A DNA stretch of 64,000 nucleotides, from assembly GCA_033854735.1 (NCBI GenBank), contig JAWWPY010000512.1:1-64000 (forward strand), in the 5' to 3' direction. This document shows positions 41,751-50,060 of the stretch, piece after piece. Within the stretch, counting starts at the first letter, position 1, and each line of letters opens with the position of its first letter. This stretch comes from JAWWPY01 sp033854735. GTDB taxonomy: Bacteria; Actinomycetota; Actinomycetes; Streptosporangiales; Streptosporangiaceae. The translations under genes and the position numbers were made by a program. Below the pieces are notes generated by a model. The model had not been told where the DNA came from, did not search any database, and saw only the letters and a list, made by a program, of their open reading frames with translations.

Positions 41751-42404
41751 TCAGTCCGTGGTGTCCGCGAAGGCCTGCGGGCCCGCCGCCACCCAGGAGT
41801 CGAAACGCTTTTCCACCGCCGTCACCGTGATCTCGTCGCCGTGACCGGGCAGTATCCGGGTCTCGCCCGGCAGCGTCAGGATGTGCTCTCCGATGGCGCT
41901 GAGCTGGGCTGAGAAGTTGGGGAACTCACCGGCATGCCGGACCGGGCCCTCGGCGAGCAGGACATCGCCGCAGAAGACCACGCCGAGGTCCTCGCAGTAG
42001 AGGCAGACCGAGCCGGGGCTGTGCCCCGGGGCATGGATCACCTCCAGCGCGACGTCGGACACTTCGAAGATGCCGCCATCCTCCATCTCGATCTCCGGCT
42101 CGCCGTCACTGTGCGCCTCCCGCCACGCTAGGAGATCCTTGGGATTCAGGGCCACCGGGGCTTCGTCACGGGCCGCGACGTCCAGCGCCGCCGCCACGTG
42201 ACTGGCATGACCGTGTGTGCAGATCACGGCCAGGATCTCCCGGTCGGCGGTGGCGGCCAGCACCACCGCGGGATCGGTGCCCGGGTCGACGACGATGACC
42301 TCTTCGTCGTCGCCCACGATCCAGGCATTGGTCTCGCGCCCGGGGACGCTGCCCCCGGGAGCGATTACCCCCGGCGACACCAGCCGATCGATCCGCGCCT
42401 TCAT
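41751..42404 (-). CDS. Metallo-beta-lactamase fold hydrolase with an altered metal motif
   Basis: A 217-residue glyoxalase-II-like protein. The metal motif, normally HxHxDH, reads HGHASH (His64, His66, Ser68, His69), so the Asp that ligates the second metal is Ser. Further ligands are present: IHAPGHSPGSVCLY (His), VFCGDVLL (Asp) and ILPGHGDE (His). It starts MKARIDRLVSPGVIAPGGSVPGRETNAWIVGDDEE. The change may leave a mononuclear centre or alter substrate choice. It lies in a same-strand block with RecB-like and MarC genes. Confidence 0.88.
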   Translation of the reverse strand: MKARIDRLVSPGVIAPGGSVPGRETNAWIVGDDEEVIVVDPGTDPAVVLAATADREILAVICTHGHASHVAAALDVAARDEAPVALNPKDLLAWREAHSDGEPEIEMEDGGIFEVSDVALEVIHAPGHSPGSVCLYCEDLGVVFCGDVLLAEGPVRHAGEFPNFSAQLSAIGEHILTLPGETRILPGHGDEITVTAVEKRFDSWVAAGPQAFADTTD

Positions 42405-42486
42405 CCGGCCCGCCTTTCCGTGGAATTCCGGTTACCCGAATCTATTCAATCCTGGCTAGTGGTCGGCGAGGGCCTTTACCGGCCAC

Positions 42487-43107
42487 TCAGCCTTGCTTGA
42501 CGAAGGCCCGGATCGCCTCCGCGACCAATTGAACGGCGATCGCCGACAGCAGCAACCCGGCAATCCGCGTGATCAGCTCCACGCCGCTGGCCCGCAGGAT
42601 GCGGTGGATCACCCCGGAAAAGCGCATGGTCAGCCACAAGGCGATGGCTACGGCCACGACCGCGACCGCGAACGCCGCTATGTCCGCCGCACCGTTCGCC
42701 CGCCGGACGAACAGCATCGTGGCCACGATTGCCCCCGGCCCGGCCAGCAGCGGCGTACCGAGCGGCACGAAGGCCACGTTGGCCTTCAGCCGCTCGGCCT
42801 CGGTCGGCTCCGTCATCGCACCGGTCAGCAGTTGCAGCGCGACGAGCAGGAGCAGCAGGCCGCCGGCCCCCTGCAGCGCCGGGAGCTCCACACCCAGGTA
42901 GGCCAGAATGGACTGGCCGAAAACCGCAAAAGCAATGATTACCCCGAACGCCACCACCGCGGCCTGCCACGCCAGCCGGTTACGCACCCGCGGCGGCAGG
43001 CCCCTGGTCAGGCCGAGAAACGGCGGCACGACACCCGGCGGATCGGTGATCACCAGCAGGGTGACGAAAACCTCCCAGAAGAACCTCAGGTGGAAAACGG
43101 CGTTCAT
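42487..43107 (-). CDS. MarC family inner-membrane protein
   Basis: A 206-residue protein with about six membrane helices (FFWEVFVTLLVITDPPGVVPPFLGLT, VVAFGVIIAFAVFGQSILAYLGVELPALQGAGGLLLLLVALQLL, LLAGPGAIVATMLFV, and others). MarC was once linked to multidrug resistance, but this is not supported; the function is unknown. The ATG at 43107 overlaps the stop of the PHP gene (TGATG), so it is coupled to it. Confidence 0.92.
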   Translation of the reverse strand: MNAVFHLRFFWEVFVTLLVITDPPGVVPPFLGLTRGLPPRVRNRLAWQAAVVAFGVIIAFAVFGQSILAYLGVELPALQGAGGLLLLLVALQLLTGAMTEPTEAERLKANVAFVPLGTPLLAGPGAIVATMLFVRRANGAADIAAFAVAVVAVAIALWLTMRFSGVIHRILRASGVELITRIAGLLLSAIAVQLVAEAIRAFVKQG

Positions 43108-44087
43108 CAGGCACCCGGCCCCGGTGCTTTGTCGCCAGGTGCGTGGCAATCCGGTGTTTTGTCACCCGGTGCCCTGTCACCCGGTGCCTTGTCACCCCGT
43201 TCTTTATCGCTCAGGGCCTTGTCACCCGGTGCTTTTAAGCCCGGGCCCCGGACCGGCCCCGGCCCCGTGGCCTGCGCCATCAGCCGCTGGAACTCGGCTG
43301 GCTCGGTCACGTCACAGCCGAGCCGATGGCCGGACAGGCGCCCGTGGTCGTCGCTGCCGCCTGACCGGACGAGGCCCAGGTCATTGGCGAGACCGGCGAG
43401 CCTGATCCGTTCGGCGGACGTGTGATCTGGATGGGCAACCTCCAGGCCCGCCAGGCCGGCCTGGGCCAGCCCGGCTATGACGTCATCGGGGATCCGCGCT
43501 CCGCGGGTCGGCGCACCCGGATGGGCGAGCACCGCCACTCCCCCGGCCGCCCGGACCAGCGCGATCGCGCGGTCCGGCGCGGGCGCGTACCGGCCCACGT
43601 AGGCGCGGCCGCCCTGGCCCAGCCACTCGGTACTGAACGCCTGGTCCGGGCGCTCGATGACCCCCGCCGCGACCATCGCGCGGGCGATATGCGGCCGGCC
43701 CACGACCCCGCCCCCGGCGATCGCGGTCACCTGCGGCCAGCTCACCTCGGCACCCAGGCCACGGAGCAGGTCCACCATGGCCCGGCCGCGTCGCAGCCGG
43801 TCGGCCGTGATGGCGCGGCATTCCGCGGCCAGCGCCTCGTTGGCCGGGTCAACCCGGTAGGCGAGCAGGTGCACGCTGCGCTCGCCCAGGGCACAGGACA
43901 GTTCCATGCCCGGCACCAGCGTCAGGCCGTCCGGAAGGGCCCCGCGCGCCTCCTCGTGCCCAGCCAACGTGTCGTGATCGGTCAGCGCGATCACGTCGAG
44001 GCCGGCCTCCCGGGCACGCCACATCACCTCGGCGGGCGGGTCCGTGCCGTCCGAGGCCGCGCTGTGCGAGTGCAGATCAATGCGCAC
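43107..44087 (-). CDS. PHP-domain phosphoesterase (RNase AM/TrpH-like)
   Basis: A 326-residue metal-dependent phosphoesterase. The metal-site set is visible: DLHSHSAASDGTDPP (residues 4-18), ALTDHDTLAGHEEA, GMELSC, GRPHIARAMV, AVLAHPGAP and GGSDDHGR. Relatives hydrolyse 3',5'-nucleoside bisphosphates or short 5'-phosphorylated RNAs. The last about 40 residues are a KAPGD-type repeat (15-bp units) added to the fold. It is coupled to the MarC gene. Confidence 0.92.
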   Translation of the reverse strand: MRIDLHSHSAASDGTDPPAEVMWRAREAGLDVIALTDHDTLAGHEEARGALPDGLTLVPGMELSCALGERSVHLLAYRVDPANEALAAECRAITADRLRRGRAMVDLLRGLGAEVSWPQVTAIAGGGVVGRPHIARAMVAAGVIERPDQAFSTEWLGQGGRAYVGRYAPAPDRAIALVRAAGGVAVLAHPGAPTRGARIPDDVIAGLAQAGLAGLEVAHPDHTSAERIRLAGLANDLGLVRSGGSDDHGRLSGHRLGCDVTEPAEFQRLMAQATGPGPVRGPGLKAPGDKALSDKERGDKAPGDRAPGDKTPDCHAPGDKAPGPGA

Positions 44088-44126
44088 GAACGATCATGCT
44101 ACGGGCACGGCCAGCCGGGACTGCGG

Positions 44127-44762
44127 TCAGCCCGGCAGCCGGGGCGATCTCGGGCCGAACGGCAGGTCCAGGTCCTGGCCGGGATCACGCAGATCCCGCA
44201 GGGACAGGGCCTCCACCAGCAGCAGGCCGGCCGTGTCCGGCCAGAGCACGATCCAGAGCCAGTTTCCCAGCACCTCGCCGGCGAAGGCCGCCAGATCCGG
44301 CGCGGACACATGCCAGAGCGGGAACTCGTGCTTCCCGAAACTGACCAGCGCGTGCGGTAGGCCCGTGGCGAAGCCCGCACCCGGGTCCGGGCCGCTGATC
44401 CCGGCGAACCGCGCGCCCAGGCCCACCCCAGGCTCCTCCGAGATGAGCAGCATGTCGGCGAGGCCGCCGACCGGGCTTGGCCCGGACAGGGCCACCACGC
44501 AGGCCCGGCTGCCGCCGAGGTCATCACCGGCGCCCGCGAACCCGGTCACCAGCCAGCCCACCGGCAGCGGCCACGGCAGCCAGGCCGGTACCGTGGCGTC
44601 CTGGAGCAGCTTCTCCAGCCCGTCGTGCGCCACGCTGTACCCCGTGCGCAGAGCGAACACCGCGCCGTGCCGGTGACAGTGCCAGGCCGGTGACGACGCA
44701 ATCTCCTCGCCCCCCTCGGTCACGGGGCCACCGCAGCGCGGGCAGGTCGGGGCAACGCTCAT
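44127..44762 (-). CDS. DUF6758 family protein with an N-terminal zinc ribbon
   Basis: A 211-residue protein of an actinobacterial family: Cys pair CPRCGGPVTEG and WHCHRHGAVFAL (residues 7-36, a likely zinc site), then AWLPWPLPVGWLVTGFAGAGDD, GVGLGARFAGISGPDPG and LWHVSAPDLAAFAGEVLGNWLWIVLWPDTAGLLLVEAL. The family has no known function. It is divergent from the Nudix gene with about 80 bp between the probable starts. Confidence 0.85.
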   Translation of the reverse strand: MSVAPTCPRCGGPVTEGGEEIASSPAWHCHRHGAVFALRTGYSVAHDGLEKLLQDATVPAWLPWPLPVGWLVTGFAGAGDDLGGSRACVVALSGPSPVGGLADMLLISEEPGVGLGARFAGISGPDPGAGFATGLPHALVSFGKHEFPLWHVSAPDLAAFAGEVLGNWLWIVLWPDTAGLLLVEALSLRDLRDPGQDLDLPFGPRSPRLPG

Positions 44763-44841
44763 GAATACAGACAGTGATCGGTGCTCGCGCCTACGTCAAG
44801 CACCGCGCCCGCACCGGCCGGCCGCGCGCAATACTGGCCCC

Positions 44842-45243
44842 GTGACCGGCCGCCGGATCCCCTGTGTTGGTGCCATCATCAACGACCACCGTGGGCGGCT
44901 CCTGCTGATCCAGCGGGGGCACGAGCCAGATGCCGGCCTGTGGTCACTGCCCGGCGGCCGCGTCGAACCGGGGGAGACCGACGAGCAGGCCGTGGTCCGC
45001 GAGATCCGTGAGGAGACCGGGCTGTCCGTCGTCTGTGACCGGCTGGTCGGTTCCGTTGAGAGGCCTGGGCGTGAGGGGGCGGTGGTGGACATCCGGGACT
45101 ATTCCGCGACCGTCACCGGAGGGGAACTGGCCGCCGGGGACGACGCCGCGGACGCCCGCTGGGTCACCGCCGCCGACCTGGCCAGCCTGCCGGTGACCGG
45201 GGGGCTGATCGAAGCGCTCACCGCCTGGGGCGTGCTGGGCTGA
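44842..45243 (+). CDS. Nudix hydrolase
   Basis: A 133-residue pyrophosphohydrolase. The Nudix box is complete: GGRVEPGETDEQAVVREIREETGL (about residues 37-60), after GAIINDHRGRLLLIQRGHEPDAGLWSLP. The MutT-like context suggests a nucleotide substrate, but this is not fixed by the sequence. The GTG at 44842 starts VTGRRIPCVGAII; a longer frame from 44761 would overlap the divergent gene. It ends one base before the stop of the convergent CoA-lyase gene. Confidence 0.9.
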   Translation: MTGRRIPCVGAIINDHRGRLLLIQRGHEPDAGLWSLPGGRVEPGETDEQAVVREIREETGLSVVCDRLVGSVERPGREGAVVDIRDYSATVTGGELAAGDDAADARWVTAADLASLPVTGGLIEALTAWGVLG

Positions 45244-45244
45244 C

Positions 45245-46228
45245 TCAGCGCGGCTCCGCGGACGGCTCCGGCTGGGACTGGGGCTCCGGCTCGAATCGGC
45301 GGGTCCTGGTCAGGCTGGCCGCGCGGCCCTTGGCCGCGGCGACCAGGGCCAGCTTGCGGGACGCCTCGTCGATCATCTCGTCGCCGAGCATGACCGCGCC
45401 GCGGCCGCGCACCGTCGTGGCGTGCTCATAGGCGTCCAGGATGAGCTCGGCGCGCTCGTACTCGTCCTGGCTCGGCGAGAATGCCTCGTTGATCGCGTCG
45501 ATCTGGGCCGGGTGCAGGGCCCACTGCCCGTCGTAGCCGAGGGCGGCGGCGCTCCTGGCGGCGCGGGTCAGGCCATCGAGGTCGTGTATGGCCAGGTGCG
45601 GTCCGTCGATGGCGGCCAGCCCGTGCGCCCGGGCGGCCACCAGGATCCGCATCCGGGCGTAGTGATAGGCGTCGCCGCCGGTGTACCCGGCGGGCTCGGC
45701 GCCCACCTGGAGCGACCTCATGCCAATGCTGGCCATGAAGTCGGCTGGCCCGAAGACAAGTGCCTCAAGGCGGGGCGAGGCGCCCGCGATCGCATCGACG
45801 TCCGCCAGCCCTTTGGCGTCCTCGATCTGCGCCTCGATCCCGATCCGGCCCGGCTCGTCGCCCATCGCCTGCTCGATCTGGCCCAGCAGCAGGTCAAGCC
45901 AGCTGACATGGGCCGGCTCGGTGACTTTCGGCAGCACGATCACGTCGAGGTCGCGGCCGGCGGCTTCCACGACCTCGATCACGTCACGGTAGGCCCAGCG
46001 GCTGCTGGCGTCGTTGACCCGCACCGCACGGACTCTGCCGCCCCAGCCTCCGGCGTTCAGAGCCGCGGCGACCGCGGCGCGTGCGTCCTGCTTGGCTGCC
46101 GGAGCGACCGCGTCTTCAAGGTCGAGGAACACCTCATCGGCGGGCAGGCCGCGGGCCTTGGCCAGGAACCTGGCGCTACTGCCCGGCACCGCCAGGCAGG
46201 AGCGGCGAGGCCGGTATCGCTGCGTCAT
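45245..46228 (-). CDS. CoA-ester lyase of the CitE/HpcH family
   Basis: A 327-residue aldolase. Conserved features: SCLAVPGSSARFLAKARGLPADEVFLDLEDAVAP (Arg/Asp/Glu metal site, residues 9-42), VIVLPKVTEPAHV, IGIEAQIEDAKGL, VFGPADFMASIGM and GYDGQWALHPAQIDAINEAF. It probably cleaves malyl-CoA, beta-methylmalyl-CoA or a related thioester. No citrate-lyase alpha/gamma genes are near. The C-terminus is Glu/Pro-rich. The ATG at 46228 matches family starts. Confidence 0.92.
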   Translation of the reverse strand: MTQRYRPRRSCLAVPGSSARFLAKARGLPADEVFLDLEDAVAPAAKQDARAAVAAALNAGGWGGRVRAVRVNDASSRWAYRDVIEVVEAAGRDLDVIVLPKVTEPAHVSWLDLLLGQIEQAMGDEPGRIGIEAQIEDAKGLADVDAIAGASPRLEALVFGPADFMASIGMRSLQVGAEPAGYTGGDAYHYARMRILVAARAHGLAAIDGPHLAIHDLDGLTRAARSAAALGYDGQWALHPAQIDAINEAFSPSQDEYERAELILDAYEHATTVRGRGAVMLGDEMIDEASRKLALVAAAKGRAASLTRTRRFEPEPQSQPEPSAEPR

Positions 46229-46297
46229 CGCCCTCTGCCTCCCGCACCTGCTCCCGCGCCCGGGTGGCACCCTGCGCGCTGTGACACCCTGGCCTAT

Positions 46298-46918
46298 GTG
46301 AGCGAGATCCAGCCTGCGGCTGAGCCAGACAGGTCCGCTCTCATCGCGGAGGCTACCAAGCGGGCCGGGCTCGTCTGGATATCAGTCCCCGGCCACGGCC
46401 GTCCGCATCCGGCCTGGCACATCTGGGCTTCCGGAGCGGCCTACGTGGTGACGGGGCCCGGCGAGCAACCGCTGCCTGGGCTCGGTGAACCCATGCAGGT
46501 AGGAGGGCCCGGGCAGGTCGGAGAGCCCGGGCAGGTCGGAGAGCCCGGGCAGGTCGGAAAGCCCGGGCAGGTCGGAAAGCCCGGCCAGGTCGGAAAGCCC
46601 GGCCAGGTCGGTGAGCCCGGTCAGGTCGGTGAGCCCGGGCAGGTCGGAAAGCCCGGGCAGGTGACGGTTACGGTGCCGAGCAAGGACTCGGGCGGCTCGC
46701 TGATCACCTGGACCGCAGAGGTCAGCACGGTCACGCCCGGGGCCGCGGAATGGGACGTGGTCAGTTCCCTGCTGGCCGCCGGCCGGCTCAACGCGGCGCT
46801 GGAACCCGGGGAGACCTCACTGGCTGAACGCTGGGCGCGTACCGCGGTCATCTTCCGCCTCAGCCCGCCGGTCCACGATGACCAGCAGCGCGGCCCAGGC
46901 CAGGAGATGACCGGATAG
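46298..46918 (+). CDS. Conserved actinobacterial protein with an in-frame PGQVG repeat insertion
   Basis: A 206-residue protein. The ends look like a conserved family next to CoA-ester lyase genes: SALIAEATKRAGLVWISVPGHGRPHPAWHIWASGAAYVVTGPGEQPLPGL, then VTVTVPSKDSGGSLITWTAEVSTVTPGAAEWDVV and WARTAVIFRL. Between them, residues about 66-121 are nine copies of PGQVG(E/K) from an 18-bp repeat, which splits the domain. The GTG at 46298 fits the family start SEIQPAAEPDRSALI. The function is unknown; a PPOX-like barrel is possible. Confidence 0.75.
   Translation: MSEIQPAAEPDRSALIAEATKRAGLVWISVPGHGRPHPAWHIWASGAAYVVTGPGEQPLPGLGEPMQVGGPGQVGEPGQVGEPGQVGKPGQVGKPGQVGKPGQVGEPGQVGEPGQVGKPGQVTVTVPSKDSGGSLITWTAEVSTVTPGAAEWDVVSSLLAAGRLNAALEPGETSLAERWARTAVIFRLSPPVHDDQQRGPGQEMTG
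46495..46662 (+). repeat. 18-bp tandem repeat inside the gene at 46298
   Basis: About nine units of CCCGGGCAGGTCGGAAAG and variants with GAG. In-frame; unit differences (E versus K) follow single base changes. Confidence 0.95.
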
Positions 46919-46922
46919 CCGC

Positions 46923-46985
46923 CCCTTCATGATCACGGAGTATTTCTGGGTCTATGTGTCCGGGATGCTCCGCGATCATGAAGGG
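46923..46985. repeat. Hairpin element, CATGATCACGG-ended, copy 1
   Basis: An inverted repeat of about 21-bp arms (CCCTTCATGATCACGGAGTAT and its near-complement) around a loop with GGGTCTATGTGTCC. Two arm mismatches are G-T type. It is 3' to the 46298 gene. Confidence 0.85.
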
Positions 46986-47029
46986 CCTGAAACGGGGAGG
47001 CGGCTGGAGCACCTGACGCACTCGTCCAC

Positions 47030-47082
47030 CATGATCACGGAGTATTTCTGGGTCTATGTGTCCGAAATACTCCGCGATCATG
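47030..47082. repeat. Hairpin element, CATGATCACGG-ended, copy 2
   Basis: 19-bp arms (CATGATCACGGAGTATTTC and GAAATACTCCGCGATCATG, one mismatch) with the same loop as copy 1, 107 bp downstream in direct orientation. With the element at 19536 it shares the ends CATGATC(A/G)CGG. Confidence 0.85.
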
Positions 47083-47095
47083 AAGGGCCTGGTGT

Positions 47096-47953
47096 CTATG
47101 CCGATGACTTGGCGGACCCGGCGGTGCTCCGCGCATCCGACGCCGGCTGAGGATCCGGACTGGCCGGGAGGGCCTCGCCGGTTTCGAGCAGCGTCTTGAG
47201 GCTGGACAGGATGGCCGGCCAGCCTCCGCTGATGCCCTCCAGGACGGTGCTGCCGGGATCGAACCCGTCGTGCACGACGGTCAGCTTGACGTTCTCCCCG
47301 GCCGGCTCGATCTCGAAGGTCACCTTCGACCGGCGCTCGCTGCTCACTGTGGCGAGGAATTCATCGCTGAACCCGAATGCCTCAGCGAACTCCGGCGTGA
47401 ACGTGTGCCAGGAGTAGGCCAGTCGCCGGTAGGGCTCGGATTCGAGAATGACCTGCGCGGGATCGGCAATCGTCACGCCATTTTGCTCCCAGGTCATCGT
47501 CGACCCCACTTTCCAGTCCGACTCGAGCGTGGCCCCCCAGTAGCGCCGGGTAAAGGCCGAGTCGGTGAGCGCCTGCCAGAGTCGCTGCGGGGTGGTGTGG
47601 ATGTAGGTCGTGTAGACGAACTCGGTGCTTGTCATCGGCTCTTCCTCCAGTGCTGTCTTCAGGTCGGCGAGTGTGCGCGCCCGTTCCCGGTGGTACTGGT
47701 TGATCCAGCGGTCGGCGATGGCGTTGATCGGCGCGGCGTTGAGGTAGTGCAGCTTCTCCCGGCCCTGCCACGCCGTGGTCACCAGATCGGCCGTCTCGAG
47801 CACCGCGAGGTGCTTGCTGACCGACTGCCGGGCCATGTCCAGCCCGGCGCACAGCTCGCGCAGGCTCTGCCCATTCCGGGCGTTCAAGCTGTCGAGCAGC
47901 CGGCGGCGGCTCGCGTCGGCCAGCGCCTTAAAGACCTCATCCATCCACGCCAT
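47096..47953 (-). CDS. ArsR-type repressor fused to an SRPBCC (AHSA1-like) domain
   Basis: A 285-residue fusion. Residues 4-95 are an ArsR winged helix (VFKALADASRRRLLDSLNARNGQSLRELCAGLDMARQSVSKHLAVLETADLVTTAWQGREKLHYLN). Residues 118-260 are the SRPBCC ligand-binding barrel (FVYTTYIHTTPQRLWQALTDSAFTRRYWGATLESDWKVGSTMTWEQNG, KVTFEIEP, LTVVHDGF, GGWPAILSSLKTLLE). The two parts are usually separate adjacent genes; here one chain may sense a hydrophobic ligand and act on DNA. A perfect dyad lies upstream of its ATG at 47953. Confidence 0.9.
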   Translation of the reverse strand: MAWMDEVFKALADASRRRLLDSLNARNGQSLRELCAGLDMARQSVSKHLAVLETADLVTTAWQGREKLHYLNAAPINAIADRWINQYHRERARTLADLKTALEEEPMTSTEFVYTTYIHTTPQRLWQALTDSAFTRRYWGATLESDWKVGSTMTWEQNGVTIADPAQVILESEPYRRLAYSWHTFTPEFAEAFGFSDEFLATVSSERRSKVTFEIEPAGENVKLTVVHDGFDPGSTVLEGISGGWPAILSSLKTLLETGEALPASPDPQPASDARSTAGSAKSSA

Positions 47954-47960
47954 CCCCAAA

Positions 47961-48009
47961 CATGCAGCCGGTTGGCTGCCTGAACTATATGCAGCCAACC
48001 GGCTGCATG
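47961..48009. promoter_or_regulatory. Candidate operator of the ArsR-SRPBCC regulator
   Basis: Perfect 19-bp arms: CATGCAGCCGGTTGGCTGC (47961-47979) and its exact reverse complement (47991-48009), 11 bases apart. Each arm is itself a partial dyad (GCAGCC...GGCTGC), so it could hold two dimers. It begins 8 bases before the regulator start. Confidence 0.85.
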
Positions 48010-48017
48010 TCAACTTC

Positions 48018-48170
48018 CGATGAGTGGGTGAGATCGTAGACCTGCGGCATCAGGACGAAGCCGGTCATCGCGCCGCTGACGGACAACAGTGATGTGCCTG
48101 CCTGCAGCCGCCGGAACGCCGGCGACTCCCGCAGCGGCCGGACGTCAGCCAGCAGGCGCTTCCGGGCCGG
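48018..48170 (-). pseudogene. N-terminal remnant of an MFS exporter, cut at the operator
   Basis: The frame reads LLADVRPLRESPAFRRLQAGTSLLSVSGAMTGFVLMPQVYDLTHSS, the start of an MFS exporter of the kind used for macrolides and siderophores. It is truncated at helix 1 right where the ArsR-SRPBCC operator begins. No later MFS helices follow. Probably an exporter gene lost when the neighbouring region was rearranged. Confidence 0.65.
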
Positions 48171-48280
48171 ATGCCCAGGGGCGACCGGGGATTCATGCGC
48201 CGCCCAAGCCACAGCCAGCGCTGTCGCGGCTGACCCGGTGCACATCACCATCGCTAGCGGGAGCCCGCCCGCGACAATCG

Positions 48281-48478
48281 CTAGTGGGAGCCGACCCGCC
48301 GCCTGGCCTTCGGGCCTCCGCAGCGCTGGCACGGGCCATGCCGCTTCCTCATGGGGAACAGGCTGGTTTCCCCGCCACCGCACCTGCGGCAGCGGCCTGG
48401 TTGGTGGTAGTAGAGGCACACAGCCCGGCCGACAATGAGGATCAGAGCCATGAGCGCGAGCCCGGCCATCCAAGCCAC
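48281..48478 (-). CDS. Small membrane protein with paired Cys motifs
   Basis: A 65-residue ORF: one hydrophobic helix (WMAGLALMALILIVGRAVCLYY) followed by a basic tail with CRRCGG and CQRCGG, 20 residues apart, a zinc-ribbon-like arrangement. The GTG start gives VAWMAGLAL. I recognise no named family. The codon composition is normal for the window. It is isolated between the MFS remnant and mrp. Confidence 0.5.
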   Translation of the reverse strand: MAWMAGLALMALILIVGRAVCLYYHQPGRCRRCGGGETSLFPMRKRHGPCQRCGGPKARRRVGSH

Positions 48479-48700
48479 CCCCCCGCGGCGACGCCAGTGG
48501 CGTCACCAGTGCCAGCGGCAGGCCGGCGGTCGGGGAGGTCGCGGCAGAGGGCATCCGCCCTGATCAGCCACTGGTTATAGTCACGTTACCTGGTGGCTCG
48601 CCACGTCCCGGCGGCGGCAACCCCTGAGAGCTCCGGCCGGTCAGGCCGGGCTGCGGATAGGCCCGGATGGCCACCGGGCCCCGGACCATAGGATGAAGCC

Positions 48701-49852
48701 ATGAGCTCCCCGACTGCCGTGACCACGCCGCCCACCGCCGATGAGGTGACCAAAGCGCTGTCCGGGGTGAACGACCCCGAGATCCACCGCCCGATCACCG
48801 AACTGGGCATGGTGAAGGACATCGACATCGCCCGTGACGGCACGGTTCGCGTCGACATCTGGCTGACGGTGGCCGGTTGCCCGCTCCGCGACACCATCAC
48901 CCGCGAGGTGACCGCCGCGGTCAGCAAGCTCGCCGGGGTGTCCCGGGTGCGGGTTGAGCTTGACGTGATGAGCGAGGAACAGCGCCGCGAACTGCAGGGC
49001 AAGCTGCGCGGGGGGCGTCCGGAGAAAGAGATCCCGTTCGCCAAGCCGGACTCGCTCACCAAGGTCTACGCCATCGCCAGCGGCAAGGGCGGCGTGGGCA
49101 AGTCGTCGGTGACCGTGAACATCGCCGCGGCCCTGGCCGCCGCCGGGCAGAAGGTCGGCGTGCTCGACGCGGACATCTACGGTCACTCCGTCCCGCGGAT
49201 GCTGGGCGTGACCGGCCTGCCCACCCAGGTCGAGAAGATGATCATGCCGCCGTCCGCGCACGGCGTGAGGGTGATCTCCATCGGGATGTTCACGAAGGGC
49301 AACGAGCCTGTTGTCTGGCGTGGCCCCATCCTGCACCGCGCCGTGCAGCAATTCCTCGCCGACGTGTACTGGGGCGACCTCGATGTGCTGCTGATGGACC
49401 TGCCGCCCGGCACCGGCGACGTGGCCATCTCCGTGGCGCAACTCGTGCCCGGCGCGGAACTGGTCGTCGTGACCACCCCGCAGCTGGCTTCCTCCGAGGT
49501 GGCGGAGCGGGCCGGGGCGATCGCCGTGCAGACGCATCAGCGCATTGCGGGCGTCATCGAGAACATGTCGTGGATGCCCTGCCCCCACTGCGGGGAGCAG
49601 ATCAGCGTCTTTGGCTCCGGGGGCGGTCAGGCGGTGGCGGACGCGCTCACCCGGATTGTCGGAGCTCCGGTTCCGGTGCTCGGCCGGGTGCCCATCGACA
49701 TACGGCTGCGTGAAGGCGGCGACCAGGGCATCCCGCTGGTGCTGAGCGACCCGGTGGCGGTGGCGGCTCAAGAGCTGTCTGGGATCGCGAGGAATCTCGC
49801 AAACCGGGCACGCGGGCTCGCCGGACGCCAGCTGGGCCTCAGCCCGGCCTGA
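48701..49852 (+). CDS. mrp: Mrp/ApbC iron-sulfur cluster carrier ATPase
   Basis: A 383-residue P-loop ATPase that carries Fe-S clusters. The N-terminal MIP18/DUF59 domain (VTKALSGVNDPEIHRPITELGMVKD, residues 16-40) is followed by Walker A SGKGGVGKSS (127-136), VLDADIYGHSVPRMLG, LLMDLPPGTGD and the C-terminal cluster-binding CPHC. It lies next to the tatB-sigE block, as in mycobacteria. The ATG is 50 bp from any upstream gene on its strand. Confidence 0.96.
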   Translation: MSSPTAVTTPPTADEVTKALSGVNDPEIHRPITELGMVKDIDIARDGTVRVDIWLTVAGCPLRDTITREVTAAVSKLAGVSRVRVELDVMSEEQRRELQGKLRGGRPEKEIPFAKPDSLTKVYAIASGKGGVGKSSVTVNIAAALAAAGQKVGVLDADIYGHSVPRMLGVTGLPTQVEKMIMPPSAHGVRVISIGMFTKGNEPVVWRGPILHRAVQQFLADVYWGDLDVLLMDLPPGTGDVAISVAQLVPGAELVVVTTPQLASSEVAERAGAIAVQTHQRIAGVIENMSWMPCPHCGEQISVFGSGGGQAVADALTRIVGAPVPVLGRVPIDIRLREGGDQGIPLVLSDPVAVAAQELSGIARNLANRARGLAGRQLGLSPA

Positions 49853-49856
49853 TCCT

Positions 49857-50060
49857 CAGAATTCAGATTCCTCGGAAGTCAAGATCCTCGGAAGTCAGGA
49901 ATCCTCAGACGCAGGATGCCCGGGAATCAGACTTCCTCAGACGCAGGATCCCCGTGAATCAAGTCGGATCCCCGGAAATCAAATCAGGAATCCTCAGACG
50001 CAGAATCCTCGGAAGTCAGGTGGCCTCGGCATCCTCGGAAGTCAGGTGGCCTCGGCGTCG
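49857..50060. repeat. About 16-bp repeat array between mrp and tatB
   Basis: Units such as ATCCTCGGAAGTCAGG and AATCCTCAGACGCAGG alternate over 200 bases in the convergent spacer and reach into the tatB 3' end (stop at 50042), altering its last codons (DAEAT). Confidence 0.8.
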
